Assembly (NCBI RefSeq): GCF_004770765.1 | Contig: NZ_RQFK01000007.1 | Coordinates: 1 to 64,000 of the forward strand | Length of the DNA: 64,000 bases | Direction of reading: 5' to 3' | Source: Leptospira noumeaensis | GTDB lineage: Bacteria; Spirochaetota; Leptospiria; Leptospirales; Leptospiraceae | In this document: one piece after another, positions 39,205 to 46,702 of the stretch | How the letters are laid out: each line of letters begins with the position of its first letter | Numbering within the stretch: position 1 is the first letter of the stretch | Position numbers and translations under genes: made by a program | Notes under the pieces: model-generated | Databases searched by the model: none | Told to the model about the DNA's origin: nothing | Seen by the model: only the letters and a program-made list of their open reading frames with translations

Positions 39205-39258
39205 TTTAGAACAAGTCTAACAATGGAAATCAAGCTATTTTTTTAGATTTAGTCTAAA
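39205..39258 (-). promoter_or_regulatory. katG promoter with two TTTAGA-N5-TCTAA dyads (possible PerR/Fur-family operators)
   Basis: Two inverted repeats of one type: TTTAGA-ACAAG-TCTAA at 39205-39220 and TTTAGA-TTTAG-TCTAAA at 39242-39258; the latter contains ATTTAG-T-CTAAAT, arms with a single central base as in Fur/PerR boxes. On the minus strand TTGATT and TCTAAA are 17 bases apart, a possible -35/-10, so the first dyad would cover the -10. The rest of the intergenic space to 39456 shows no gene. Binding by PerR is suggested by katG regulation in general and not shown here. Confidence 0.5.
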
Positions 39259-39456
39259 TTTATGCAGGAGGGACTACTAAATCTGGTTTTTGTCAATGCG
39301 AACGGAAAAAAAATCTGAATCGGATTCTCTATTCGGTTTTTTTTAGGCATTGGGAGTTTCAACGACAGGTAAAAATCAGGAAGTTCATGGAACCAAACAA
39401 GTTTTCGAATTAAACTTTATGACTCATTTGGTAGTTAGGCGAAAGTCGATTCTAAA

Positions 39457-40962
39457 CTAATTGGATTCTATACTAGTGATCCTTTCTTTCCATTCATCGC
39501 TTATTTGATAAAGTTGGGTTTTCTTTTTTGAATCTAATCGATTCAAATTTCCAATCATCACTGAAAGGCGAGGATTTTTTTCAAAGAAACTTTTATGTTT
39601 TTCAATAAACTTCCAATATAACCCATCAACAACCATTTCCCATTCTCCTTTTGGATAGGATCCCATTTTTTTGTAATAGTTGGAGCCGCATATATAGGGT
39701 TTGGTGGCAAAAATTCCTCCATCACTAAACAAAGCCATTCCAAATACATTGGGTGTCATGACCCAATCCGAAGAATCAATAAACATTTCCATAAACCATT
39801 TATATGAATCCAATGGATCTATTTCTAATAATACCATTAATGAACCAACAATCATCAGTCTTTCAATATGATGTGCATATCCATAACGGTTACATTTATG
39901 AATTACGTGATCTAACGGAGGAATGAGAGTATTTCCTTCATACCAATGTTTGGTGAGTTTTCTTTTGTGTCCAAAAAAATTGGATGTAAGTTGAGTTTCT
40001 CCAAAATTCTGGTAGATACCTCTTACGAATTCTCGCCAACCGATGACTTGGCGGATAAATCCTTCCAATGATTGAAGTGGAATATTGTTGTTTTTGGAAT
40101 ATTTTAATGTTTCATCAATGACTGCAGCAGGTGTAAGTAATCCTAGATTTAGAAAAGGAGTCAGAATCGAATGATGTATGAACGGAAATTCGGTGGAGAG
40201 AGCATCTTCATAAACTCCAAAATCATATAGTCTGAATTTTAGAAAATGATTTAACCATTCCTTGGCCTCAACTCTAGTTGTGGGCAACCAAAGATGGCGT
40301 GTATCTCCTGGATGAGAGGGAAATTTGTTTTCAATTAAATCTAAAACCTTTTGTTCGTCAGAGTTTATTCTGATTTCGGGGATAGGTGGAGGGTAAAATC
40401 CTTTTGGTAATTTTTTTCGATTTTCAAGATCGAAACTCCATGTCCCACCTTCTGGTTTTCCATTTTCATCAATTAAAATATTTAATTTTTTTCTTTGAGA
40501 CTGATAAAATGTTTTCATAAATGGTTTTGATACTTTCACCAAGTATTTGTTAAATTCTTCTCGGGAAGTTAGAAACATTGGAGATTTGTGTTCAATCCAA
40601 TGGATTTTTTGTTGAGTTAAAACATGTTTGATTCGTACTTCAAAAAATTTATCTTCGATTTCAAAAATATGGAATTCATCGAATTGGTTTTGGATTAAAA
40701 AATTTGATAAACTATCATCGTAGGAAATACCTGTTTCATCCAAATATTCATATTGAACATTAAAACCTAAAGATTTTAACTCATCGGAATATTTCCTCAT
40801 AGCCAAAAAGAAAAAGGCAATTTTTTGTTTATGAAACTGATAGTAATTACACAACTCTTTATCCTCACGCATAAAAATGGTATATTGATCTCTGACGGTC
40901 TTTGGAACCAAGTCAGACAAATCAAAAAGTTGATTCCCAAGTATCAGAAGGCCTTTTTTCAT
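39457..40962 (-). CDS. Cryptochrome/photolyase of the bacterial (6-4) type lacking most Fe-S ligands
   Basis: A 501-residue flavoprotein starting at ATG 40962 (MKKGLLILGNQLF); a longer TTG frame overlaps the duplicated eutB leader and is rejected. The N-terminal Rossmann domain is of the deoxyribodipyrimidine-photolyase-related family; the C-terminal FAD domain has FIRQVIGWREFVRGIY, HKCNRYGYAHHIERLMIVGS and the loop SDWVMTPNVFGMALFSDGG followed by KPY. Known (6-4) photolyases of this family carry four Cys for a [4Fe-4S] cluster. Here only the Cys near YAHHIERL remains in place; the CxxC and last Cys are replaced by GSYPKGEWEMVVDGLYW. It probably repairs UV lesions with light. Confidence 0.85.
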   Translation of the reverse strand: MKKGLLILGNQLFDLSDLVPKTVRDQYTIFMREDKELCNYYQFHKQKIAFFFLAMRKYSDELKSLGFNVQYEYLDETGISYDDSLSNFLIQNQFDEFHIFEIEDKFFEVRIKHVLTQQKIHWIEHKSPMFLTSREEFNKYLVKVSKPFMKTFYQSQRKKLNILIDENGKPEGGTWSFDLENRKKLPKGFYPPPIPEIRINSDEQKVLDLIENKFPSHPGDTRHLWLPTTRVEAKEWLNHFLKFRLYDFGVYEDALSTEFPFIHHSILTPFLNLGLLTPAAVIDETLKYSKNNNIPLQSLEGFIRQVIGWREFVRGIYQNFGETQLTSNFFGHKRKLTKHWYEGNTLIPPLDHVIHKCNRYGYAHHIERLMIVGSLMVLLEIDPLDSYKWFMEMFIDSSDWVMTPNVFGMALFSDGGIFATKPYICGSNYYKKMGSYPKGEWEMVVDGLYWKFIEKHKSFFEKNPRLSVMIGNLNRLDSKKKTQLYQISDEWKERITSIESN

Positions 40963-41029
40963 CTTTTGTGTGAGCGTGATCTTTAGACATTTTTCGTAAG
41001 AAATATACAAGTCCTTAGTTAAGAAAATA

Positions 41030-41357
41030 GAAAAGTTATAACCTAAAAATCCTAAATCTAATATAATTTCTTTATGGGTTACCAAACCATACTCGGATCA
41101 AAAACCTATCATTTTCCTGAATTAAAGACCTGTTAGCAAAGACAAGCCCTCATCGTTCCGGTGATGATTTGTCATGTGTTTCTGTGGAAAACCAGGAAGA
41201 ACGAATTGCGGCTCAAATAGCGCTGGCAGATGTATATTTATCAGAATTTTTAAATGTAGGATTGATACCAGCAAACAAAGATGAGGTGACTTGCCTTATC
41301 TTTGAATCTCATAATAAGGAAGCCTTTCTTTTGATTTCCCACTTAACAGTAGGTGGG
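41030..41357 (+). pseudogene. Truncated, frameshifted copy of the eutB leader and 5-prime end
   Basis: This stretch repeats 42947-43275 at roughly 95% identity by eye, including about 45 bases before the start codon and about 285 bases of coding sequence. One A is missing in the run before GACCTG (codons 14-15), shifting the frame, and similarity stops sharply at AGGTGGG, where GC-rich repeat copy B begins. It cannot encode EutB. It may retain the eutB promoter or leader. Confidence 0.9.
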
Positions 41358-41470
41358 GGACGGGAGGGAAAGCGGAACCCCAGACGAGTTCGGCCCGAAC
41401 CTGGAAAATATATTAAAATCAGAAGGCATTGGGAATGCCTAAACGAAAAAAGAAATTCCGTTAAGTTTTT
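41355..41470. repeat. GC-rich palindromic element, copy B
   Basis: Begins exactly where the eutB fragment ends. It shares ordered blocks with copy A at 6949-7068 (GACGGGAGGGAAAGCG, ACCCC, GGCCCG, AAGGCATTGGG) and contains hairpins GTTCG-GCC-CGAAC and AGGCATT-GGG-AATGCCT (perfect 7-bp arms). No open frame of note. The position at a duplication breakpoint suggests involvement in rearrangement. Confidence 0.5.
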
Positions 41471-41507
41471 GTTACTTGGTGTGTTTGAAAATTAGAACTA
41501 ATGATGG

Positions 41508-41951
41508 TTATTGATTGTTTGTCCAATAGCCTTGAAAAATGATAAACTTTAAAACTTTACCAGGTGTTGGTTCTATATCAATCGCATTTGCCGGTGGGAA
41601 ATGAACCCAGTCTTCTTTGTTGATTGGTAATACAGCATCATCAAAATGTATCTTGCCAGAACCAGAGAGGATGTATATGGCCCTCGGGACTGTGAACTTA
41701 TTTTTGTTCTCTTTGAAAACAGTGCGAGACTTGGCAACAGCGATGGAGGAGCTAAAACTTCCCAGGTTGGCTATGGAAGTTTCTACATTGTCCATTTCCG
41801 TAGCTGGTTTTGTACTGGAGATAAAAGTTGAAAGAGAGATGGATTTGATTTCAGGATTTCCAACTAAGGTTTTGGAATCCAAAGTTGTGGATGGTTTGCA
41901 GGAAAGGTAGGTTACACCTAAAACGAAACAATAAATGAAAATTTTTAACAT
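41508..41951 (-). CDS. Cupin-domain lipoprotein
   Basis: A 147-residue predicted lipoprotein (signal ending VTYLSCKPS). The second half is a small cupin: FTVPRAIYILSGSGKIHFDD, then KEDWVHFPPANAIDIEPT and VLKFIIFQ. The usual metal-binding His residues of motif 1 are not evident, so it may bind a ligand without metal. It is the downstream member of a leftward run with three small lipoproteins, 18 bases after the nearest one. Confidence 0.72.
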   Translation of the reverse strand: MLKIFIYCFVLGVTYLSCKPSTTLDSKTLVGNPEIKSISLSTFISSTKPATEMDNVETSIANLGSFSSSIAVAKSRTVFKENKNKFTVPRAIYILSGSGKIHFDDAVLPINKEDWVHFPPANAIDIEPTPGKVLKFIIFQGYWTNNQ

Positions 41952-41969
41952 AACCTACCTTTTGTAGAA

Positions 41970-42173
41970 TTACTCGAAAGCGATTGTTACTTCTTTACAA
42001 GAAACTTTTTTTCCGTCAGCAGCAATTTCACATTTTTCTACTTCAGAATTGAATTGGTAAGGGTGAAAGTAGAAACGGTATGTTGAGTTTCCAACTTGTG
42101 TCAAACTTGTTGTTGTGCAAGAAATGAGTGCACTAACAGAAACGAGTGAAAGTGTTAATAGTATCTTTTTCAT
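41970..42173 (-). CDS. Small lipoprotein, paralogue 3 of a tandem trio
   Basis: A 67-residue protein: MKK signal ending ALISCTTTS, then a short mature part with VEKCEIAADGKKVSCKEVTI. The C-[DE]-x(5-8)-C-[KV]-x-[VI] pattern near the C-terminus is shared with the two following genes. Function unknown; the two Cys likely form a disulfide loop. Confidence 0.7.
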   Translation of the reverse strand: MKKILLTLSLVSVSALISCTTTSLTQVGNSTYRFYFHPYQFNSEVEKCEIAADGKKVSCKEVTIAFE

Positions 42174-42193
42174 AGTTTTTATTCCTTAACTGA

Positions 42194-42430
42194 TTAATTG
42201 TTTGCACCAAAGCTTGGGTTGTTATCGAAAGCACTTTCAATGTTTACGCAGGATAGGTCATCTTGAGCTGTAACATCGCAAGTATATTCATCAGTAGTAA
42301 AAATAATTGGTCCATGTTGTGTGACTGTTACTTTTCCTTTGCCACCTGATTTAATTTGATAAACAGAGACACAGTTTGTTGCAAAAGTAAGAATGAGAAG
42401 GGTTCCCAGTGTTAATGCTATTTTTTTCAT
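42194..42430 (-). CDS. Small lipoprotein, paralogue 2 of a tandem trio
   Basis: A 78-residue predicted lipoprotein (signal ending TFATNCVSVYQ). The mature part has a beta-like stretch (KGKVTVTQHGPIIFTTDE) and the shared Cys loop YTCDVTAQDDLSCVNIE. It is spaced 20 bases from the next gene and 13 from the previous one, so the trio is one transcript. Confidence 0.72.
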   Translation of the reverse strand: MKKIALTLGTLLILTFATNCVSVYQIKSGGKGKVTVTQHGPIIFTTDEYTCDVTAQDDLSCVNIESAFDNNPSFGANN

Positions 42431-42443
42431 AATTTTCTTCTCC

Positions 42444-42665
42444 TTAGTTAGTTACATTCAAACGAACTTGTTTGCATTTTAGGTTTCCAGAAGCATCTGC
42501 GTCACATTTTGCAACGTATCCTTCAGCCCCACCAAAAAAAGGTGCTTTAATTACGGTTAAGTATAGTTTTCCGTCAACATTTGCAGAATCAATGACGCGG
42601 TATTGCGTACAATTTGCAAAACCACACATTGAAAATAGAATTCCAGCTAACGCTAGTTTTTTCAT
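42444..42665 (-). CDS. Small lipoprotein, paralogue 1 of a tandem trio
   Basis: A 73-residue predicted lipoprotein (signal ending CGFANCTQYR). The mature part reads KLYLTVIKAPFFGGAEGYVA, then the shared loop KCDADASGNLKCKQVRLNV. GGAAGATC lies before its ATG, fitting the first gene of this leftward operon. No known family is recognised. Confidence 0.72.
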   Translation of the reverse strand: MKKLALAGILFSMCGFANCTQYRVIDSANVDGKLYLTVIKAPFFGGAEGYVAKCDADASGNLKCKQVRLNVTN

Positions 42666-42990
42666 AGATCTTCCTCATTCACGATGAATTTTCAGACAAA
42701 GTTAGTCGTCTTTCTTTCCGGAGTCAATATATTCTGCAATTGGAAATAGATATTATGCGAATATATTGATGTTTAGTTTTGTAATATTTTCCATTACAAA
42801 GTTGATATTTAGCTTTGTTTTTAAACTTTTGGTAGAATTTTGCAATAAATCACTGAATGCTTGTTATTTGTTTAGTGGTCGTCCTCGGGGTTTCGAAGGA
42901 AGTCGGTAGAATCAAATAAACATGGCTTCCCAAGCCAAATCTTAGGGAAAAGTTATATCCTAAAAATCCTAAATCTAATATAATTTCTTT
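42666..42990. other. Divergent intergenic region upstream of eutB
   Basis: About 325 bases. The left part should carry the promoter for the lipoprotein trio. At 42878-42912 there is a locally GC-rich patch, followed by a small hairpin TGGCTT-CCC-AAGCCA (42933-42947). From 42947 on the sequence is the duplicated leader also found at 41030. No cobalamin riboswitch consensus could be matched although EutBC needs cobalamin. Confidence 0.4.
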
Positions 42991-44385
42991 ATGGGTTACC
43001 AAACCATACTCGGATCAAAAACCTATCATTTTCCTGAATTAAAAGACCTGTTAGCAAAGGCAAGCCCTCATCGTTCCGGTGATGATTTAGCATGTGTTTC
43101 TGCGGAAAACCAGGAAGAACGAATTGCGGCTCAAATGGCGCTGGCAGATGTATATTTATCAGAATTTTTAAATGTAGAATTAATACCGGCAAACAAAGAT
43201 GAGGTGACTCGTCTTATATTTGAATCTCATAATAAAGAAGCCTTTCTTTTGATTTCCCACTTAACGGTAGGTGGGTTTCGCGAATTTTTGTTATCGGAGA
43301 CAACAACATCCGAATTGATCACTTCCATCCGATGGGGAATCACACCCGAGATGGCCGCGGCTGTATCCAAACTCATGTCTAACCAAGATTTAATTTTGGT
43401 TGGTAAAAAAATAAATGTAATCACAAAATTTAGAAATACCTTGGGTTTACCTGGTCGCCTTTCTGTTCGGTTACAACCTAACCATCCGACGGATGATCCA
43501 AAAGGAATTGCCGCTAGTCTTCTGGATGGATTATTACTCGGAAGTGGAGATGCAGTGATTGGAATCAATCCTGCTACTGATAACATTCCCACTTCGATTG
43601 CACTTTTAGAAATGTTGGACAACCTCATTCAAAAGTATTCCATTCCCACCCAATCTTGTATTTTATCTCACGTGACAACTTCTATGGAAGTGATGAAACG
43701 AGGGGCTCCTCTCGATTTGGTATTTCAGTCGATTGGGGGAACAGAAGATTTAAATAAAAGTTTTGGTATTTCACTTTCTGTATTAAAAGAAGCAAGAGAT
43801 ATGGCACTTTCTTTGCGACGAGGGACTGTGGGAGATAACGTGATGTATTTTGAAACAGGGCAGGGAAGTGCCCTGTCTGCAGGGGCTCACCATGGAATCG
43901 ACCAACAAACGTTAGAGGTTCGAGCATACGCAGTTGCTAGAGAGTTTTCTCCACTTCTTGTGAATACCGTTGTGGGTTTTATTGGACCTGAATATTTATA
44001 CAATGGAAAACAAATCATCAGAGCTGGACTCGAAGATCATTTTTGTGGGAAACTACTTGGTCTTCCCATGGGAGTGGATGTCTGTTATACCAATCATGCG
44101 GAAGCGGACCAAGATGATATGGATACACTTTTAACACTACTCGGTGTTGCGGGTTGCACGTACATTATGGGAATCCCCGGGGCCGATGATGTGATGTTGT
44201 CATACCAAAGCACATCTTTTCATGATGCTCTCTATCTCAGGCAAGTTTTGGGATTAAAACCGGCTCCTGAATTTGAAACTTGGTTACTCGACCGTGGAAT
44301 TTTTTCAAACCAAAATGGCTTTTTACCCAAAGAGAATCGAGAGTTACTGTTGTTGGAAGAAATTTTGGGGAAATCAAAATTATGA
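42991..44385 (+). CDS. eutB: Ethanolamine ammonia-lyase large subunit EutB
   Basis: A 464-residue subunit of the adenosylcobalamin-dependent enzyme that converts ethanolamine to acetaldehyde and ammonia. Family blocks: SGDDLACVSAENQEERIAAQ, RLSVRLQPNHPTDDPKGIAA, SLLDGLLLGSGDAVIGINPA, GNQxxxET-type VMYFETGQGSALSAGAHHGI and MGVDVCYTNHAEADQDDMDT. Length matches the family (about 450-460). No microcompartment shell, EutH or EutA gene is nearby, so this is a minimal system. The stop overlaps the eutC start (ATGA). Confidence 0.97.
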   Translation: MGYQTILGSKTYHFPELKDLLAKASPHRSGDDLACVSAENQEERIAAQMALADVYLSEFLNVELIPANKDEVTRLIFESHNKEAFLLISHLTVGGFREFLLSETTTSELITSIRWGITPEMAAAVSKLMSNQDLILVGKKINVITKFRNTLGLPGRLSVRLQPNHPTDDPKGIAASLLDGLLLGSGDAVIGINPATDNIPTSIALLEMLDNLIQKYSIPTQSCILSHVTTSMEVMKRGAPLDLVFQSIGGTEDLNKSFGISLSVLKEARDMALSLRRGTVGDNVMYFETGQGSALSAGAHHGIDQQTLEVRAYAVAREFSPLLVNTVVGFIGPEYLYNGKQIIRAGLEDHFCGKLLGLPMGVDVCYTNHAEADQDDMDTLLTLLGVAGCTYIMGIPGADDVMLSYQSTSFHDALYLRQVLGLKPAPEFETWLLDRGIFSNQNGFLPKENRELLLLEEILGKSKL

Positions 44386-45173
44386 CTTTTTTGGATGAAT
44401 GGAAACAGTTTAGTAACGCGAGGATTGGACTTTCTCGGTTTGGTAGTTCGATATCCACTAAAGAAACGTTACGTTTTCGTTTGGATCATGCTCGTGCAAG
44501 AGATGCAGTTTTACTTAATCCCGACTATTCTAAGTTAGTGGAAGAGATGGAAGTTTTGGGGAACCCACAAAATCTCTCCAGCCTGTTTGTGAAAAGTCAA
44601 GTTCATTCCAAAGAAGAATATTTACTTAGACCAGATCTGGGCAAAAGATTGGATTTTGAGTCCAAAAGCAAGTTACAACCATTCGCTGGTAATTTCGATT
44701 TGGTTTTGGTTGGGGTGGATGGACTTTCAGCAAAAGCAATTGATGAAAATTTAATTCCTTTTTTAAAACTTTTCATAGAAGCCATTAGAAAAACTAAGTT
44801 ATCTATCGCACCGCTTGTTCTTTCTAAATTTGGGCGGGTTGCTATTGGTGATGAAATTGGTGAAGTTTTAAATGCAAAACTTTCCGTTGTGGTGATCGGA
44901 GAAAGACCCGGTTTGTCTTCTGCCGATAGTTTGGGGGTGTACATCACCTATCATCCAAAAGTGGGAAAAACCGATGAAAGTCGAAACTGTATTTCAAACG
45001 TTCGCCCCAGTGGTTTTAATTTTGAGAGTGCGGTTGCCAAAACCATGTATCTCATCACTGAATCCATCCAAAGAAAACTTTCTGGTGTGGATCTGAAAGA
45101 TGAGATGCCTCCTGAATTTTTAATACAATCGAAAGACAACACTATGATTGCCGAGATACCGGAATCTTTGTGA
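44382..45173 (+). CDS. eutC: Ethanolamine ammonia-lyase small subunit EutC
   Basis: A 263-residue subunit. ATG 44382 overlaps the eutB stop by four bases, giving translational coupling, and MTFLDEWKQFSNARIGLSRF is the expected N-terminus. Conserved blocks LDHARARDAV, GRVAIGDEIGE, VVVIGERPGLSSADSLGVYI and SNVRPSG follow the known EutC pattern for cobalamin and substrate-site contacts. With EutB it forms the active lyase in the cytoplasm. Confidence 0.96.
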   Translation: MTFLDEWKQFSNARIGLSRFGSSISTKETLRFRLDHARARDAVLLNPDYSKLVEEMEVLGNPQNLSSLFVKSQVHSKEEYLLRPDLGKRLDFESKSKLQPFAGNFDLVLVGVDGLSAKAIDENLIPFLKLFIEAIRKTKLSIAPLVLSKFGRVAIGDEIGEVLNAKLSVVVIGERPGLSSADSLGVYITYHPKVGKTDESRNCISNVRPSGFNFESAVAKTMYLITESIQRKLSGVDLKDEMPPEFLIQSKDNTMIAEIPESL

Positions 45174-45222
45174 CATCCAACTAACAGAGGTTGAGCGATT
45201 CGTGGGTGTAAGGAGATTTATC

Positions 45223-45498
45223 TTGGAAGAATCCAAATCAAACAATTCAGAAATTCCGAAAAAAACTGAATCTAAAATCAAACACGATGAAAAACTTTGT
45301 CCTAATTGTAATCGAAGTTTTGAATGTAAGGTTGGTTCCATTAGTCTTTGTCAATGTACGAAAGTTTACCTTTCAAGAGAGGAAAGAGACTATTTGGCGG
45401 CACAGTATTCCGATTGTCTTTGTTACCAGTGTATGGAAACACTTGCTTTTGAGTATAGGATTACAAAATCTTATAAGGCAATCACTTGGAGTTTTTGA
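45223..45498 (+). CDS. Cysteine-rich CWC-family protein
   Basis: A 91-residue protein starting at TTG 45223, chosen because AAGGAG lies 7 bases upstream; a longer frame from 45148 overlaps eutC. The CWC pattern is complete: LCPNCNRSFECKVGSISLCQ, then a CTKVYLS segment and YSDCLCYQCMETL, nine Cys likely binding zinc. Function of the family is unknown. It follows eutC by 49 bases and may share its transcript. Confidence 0.8.
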   Translation: MEESKSNNSEIPKKTESKIKHDEKLCPNCNRSFECKVGSISLCQCTKVYLSREERDYLAAQYSDCLCYQCMETLAFEYRITKSYKAITWSF

Positions 45499-45570
45499 TA
45501 AATTTTAAAATTGAATGGAAAAAAAACTTTGTTAGTTGTTTTATTAGTATAAGTAGGGTTATGATTTTTT

Positions 45571-46662
45571 GTGATTAGTTTATTTTTTCTAGTACCTTTG
45601 TTTGCTTCCTTGGCAAATTTAAGTTGTTTTATTGAAAATATCACCCGCGACCATCGTTTCCACAGGCTTTTAAGTATTTTTTATTTTACCATTGGGGTTC
45701 AGAATGCGGCCACAGCAGCTCTTTGTTTAGCCCCCGATGAAACTTCTGGACTTGCTTTTTGGATCTTTCAATGCCATTCCTTTTTCCTTCTGGCTCCAGT
45801 CCTTGTTGCTTTGTGTTCTTTTTGTACGGGAAGAAAATTATTCAATCAAGGAACAATTTTTATTGCAGTCTACGCACTTGTAGTTGATTTACTTTGTTCT
45901 TCCATTCCAAAAACCATTGTTTATGGATTCGCTACCTTGTCCTTTGGGACAGCTCCTCTGCTTACTTTTTTCGGTGGAATTTTAGGTGGTTCTGTCCATT
46001 TTTTTGCAATTGCTATTTCCTTATACTTTGTCCTTTCGCCTTTGGAATGGAATTCCTTCTTTCATCGAAAAACATTTATTTTGGCATTATGCGTTTGGTG
46101 GTTCGGTTTATTTTCTAATTTTTTGCCCATGTATGGATTCAATTTTCCACCTTTGCATCCGGTAGTTGATGCCACCATTTCAGTTTTATTTTCCATTTAT
46201 TTGAATCGTTATAATGCATCAAAACCAAGTATTTATAGTTTGTTTGCTTCTATTTTGATTTCCCTTGCTGTTGGATTACTTGTTGGAATTTTAGTTTTGG
46301 GTATCCTTCCTATTTTTCCACTACGCGAGTTGGTTGTTTCGATTGTGACGACTCTTACTAGTTTGTTGTTTTTTTCGTATCTGTTAAAAACCACTTTGAA
46401 GGATGAAAAACCGAACCTTTCGTTTTCTCTTCCTCTTGAAAACTTTGGTTTGTCCAAACAAGAACTAAGGATTTGTGAGTTAATTGCCGAAGGTCATAGT
46501 CGTTCCTTTATTCGGCTAATTTTAAATGTATCAGATGGAACCTTAAGAAATCATTTAAAGAATATATATGGAAAAGTACTTCCAGAATCTAATTCTACAT
46601 CAAAAGACCAACTCCAACGACTGACTGTATTTTTATCTAAACAAAAATCACAGAGCAATTGA
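45571..46662 (+). CDS. Membrane-embedded LuxR-type transcriptional regulator
   Basis: A 363-residue protein with about eight hydrophobic helices (1-285) and a C-terminal LuxR-type helix-turn-helix (about 295-355): LSKQELRICELIAEGHSRSF, then ILNVSDGTLRNHLKNIYGKV. The start is GTG 45571; AGGG lies 13 bases upstream, a loose fit. Membrane-bound one-component regulators of this form sense a signal in or across the membrane and bind DNA directly. It follows the eut/CWC genes and could regulate them; this is inference. Confidence 0.85.
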   Translation: MISLFFLVPLFASLANLSCFIENITRDHRFHRLLSIFYFTIGVQNAATAALCLAPDETSGLAFWIFQCHSFFLLAPVLVALCSFCTGRKLFNQGTIFIAVYALVVDLLCSSIPKTIVYGFATLSFGTAPLLTFFGGILGGSVHFFAIAISLYFVLSPLEWNSFFHRKTFILALCVWWFGLFSNFLPMYGFNFPPLHPVVDATISVLFSIYLNRYNASKPSIYSLFASILISLAVGLLVGILVLGILPIFPLRELVVSIVTTLTSLLFFSYLLKTTLKDEKPNLSFSLPLENFGLSKQELRICELIAEGHSRSFIRLILNVSDGTLRNHLKNIYGKVLPESNSTSKDQLQRLTVFLSKQKSQSN

Positions 46663-46702
46663 ATCATTGAACATATAAAAAAATTCGTTTGTCTGTTTTA
46701 TC

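Noticed and set aside
41169..41495. Open frame running from the eutB fragment into the GC-rich repeat
   Set aside because: It is the frame of eutB after the single-base deletion and continues into non-coding repeat sequence; no independent start or function.
42878..42912. tRNA-like T-arm (GGTTTCGAA) in a GC-rich patch
   Set aside because: No cloverleaf with acceptor and anticodon stems could be built around it.
42840..42990. Cobalamin riboswitch upstream of eutB
   Set aside because: EutBC needs adenosylcobalamin, so I looked for the conserved B12-box and the GGGAA/GCCACTG elements; none could be matched. Only a small hairpin and a GC-rich patch are present.
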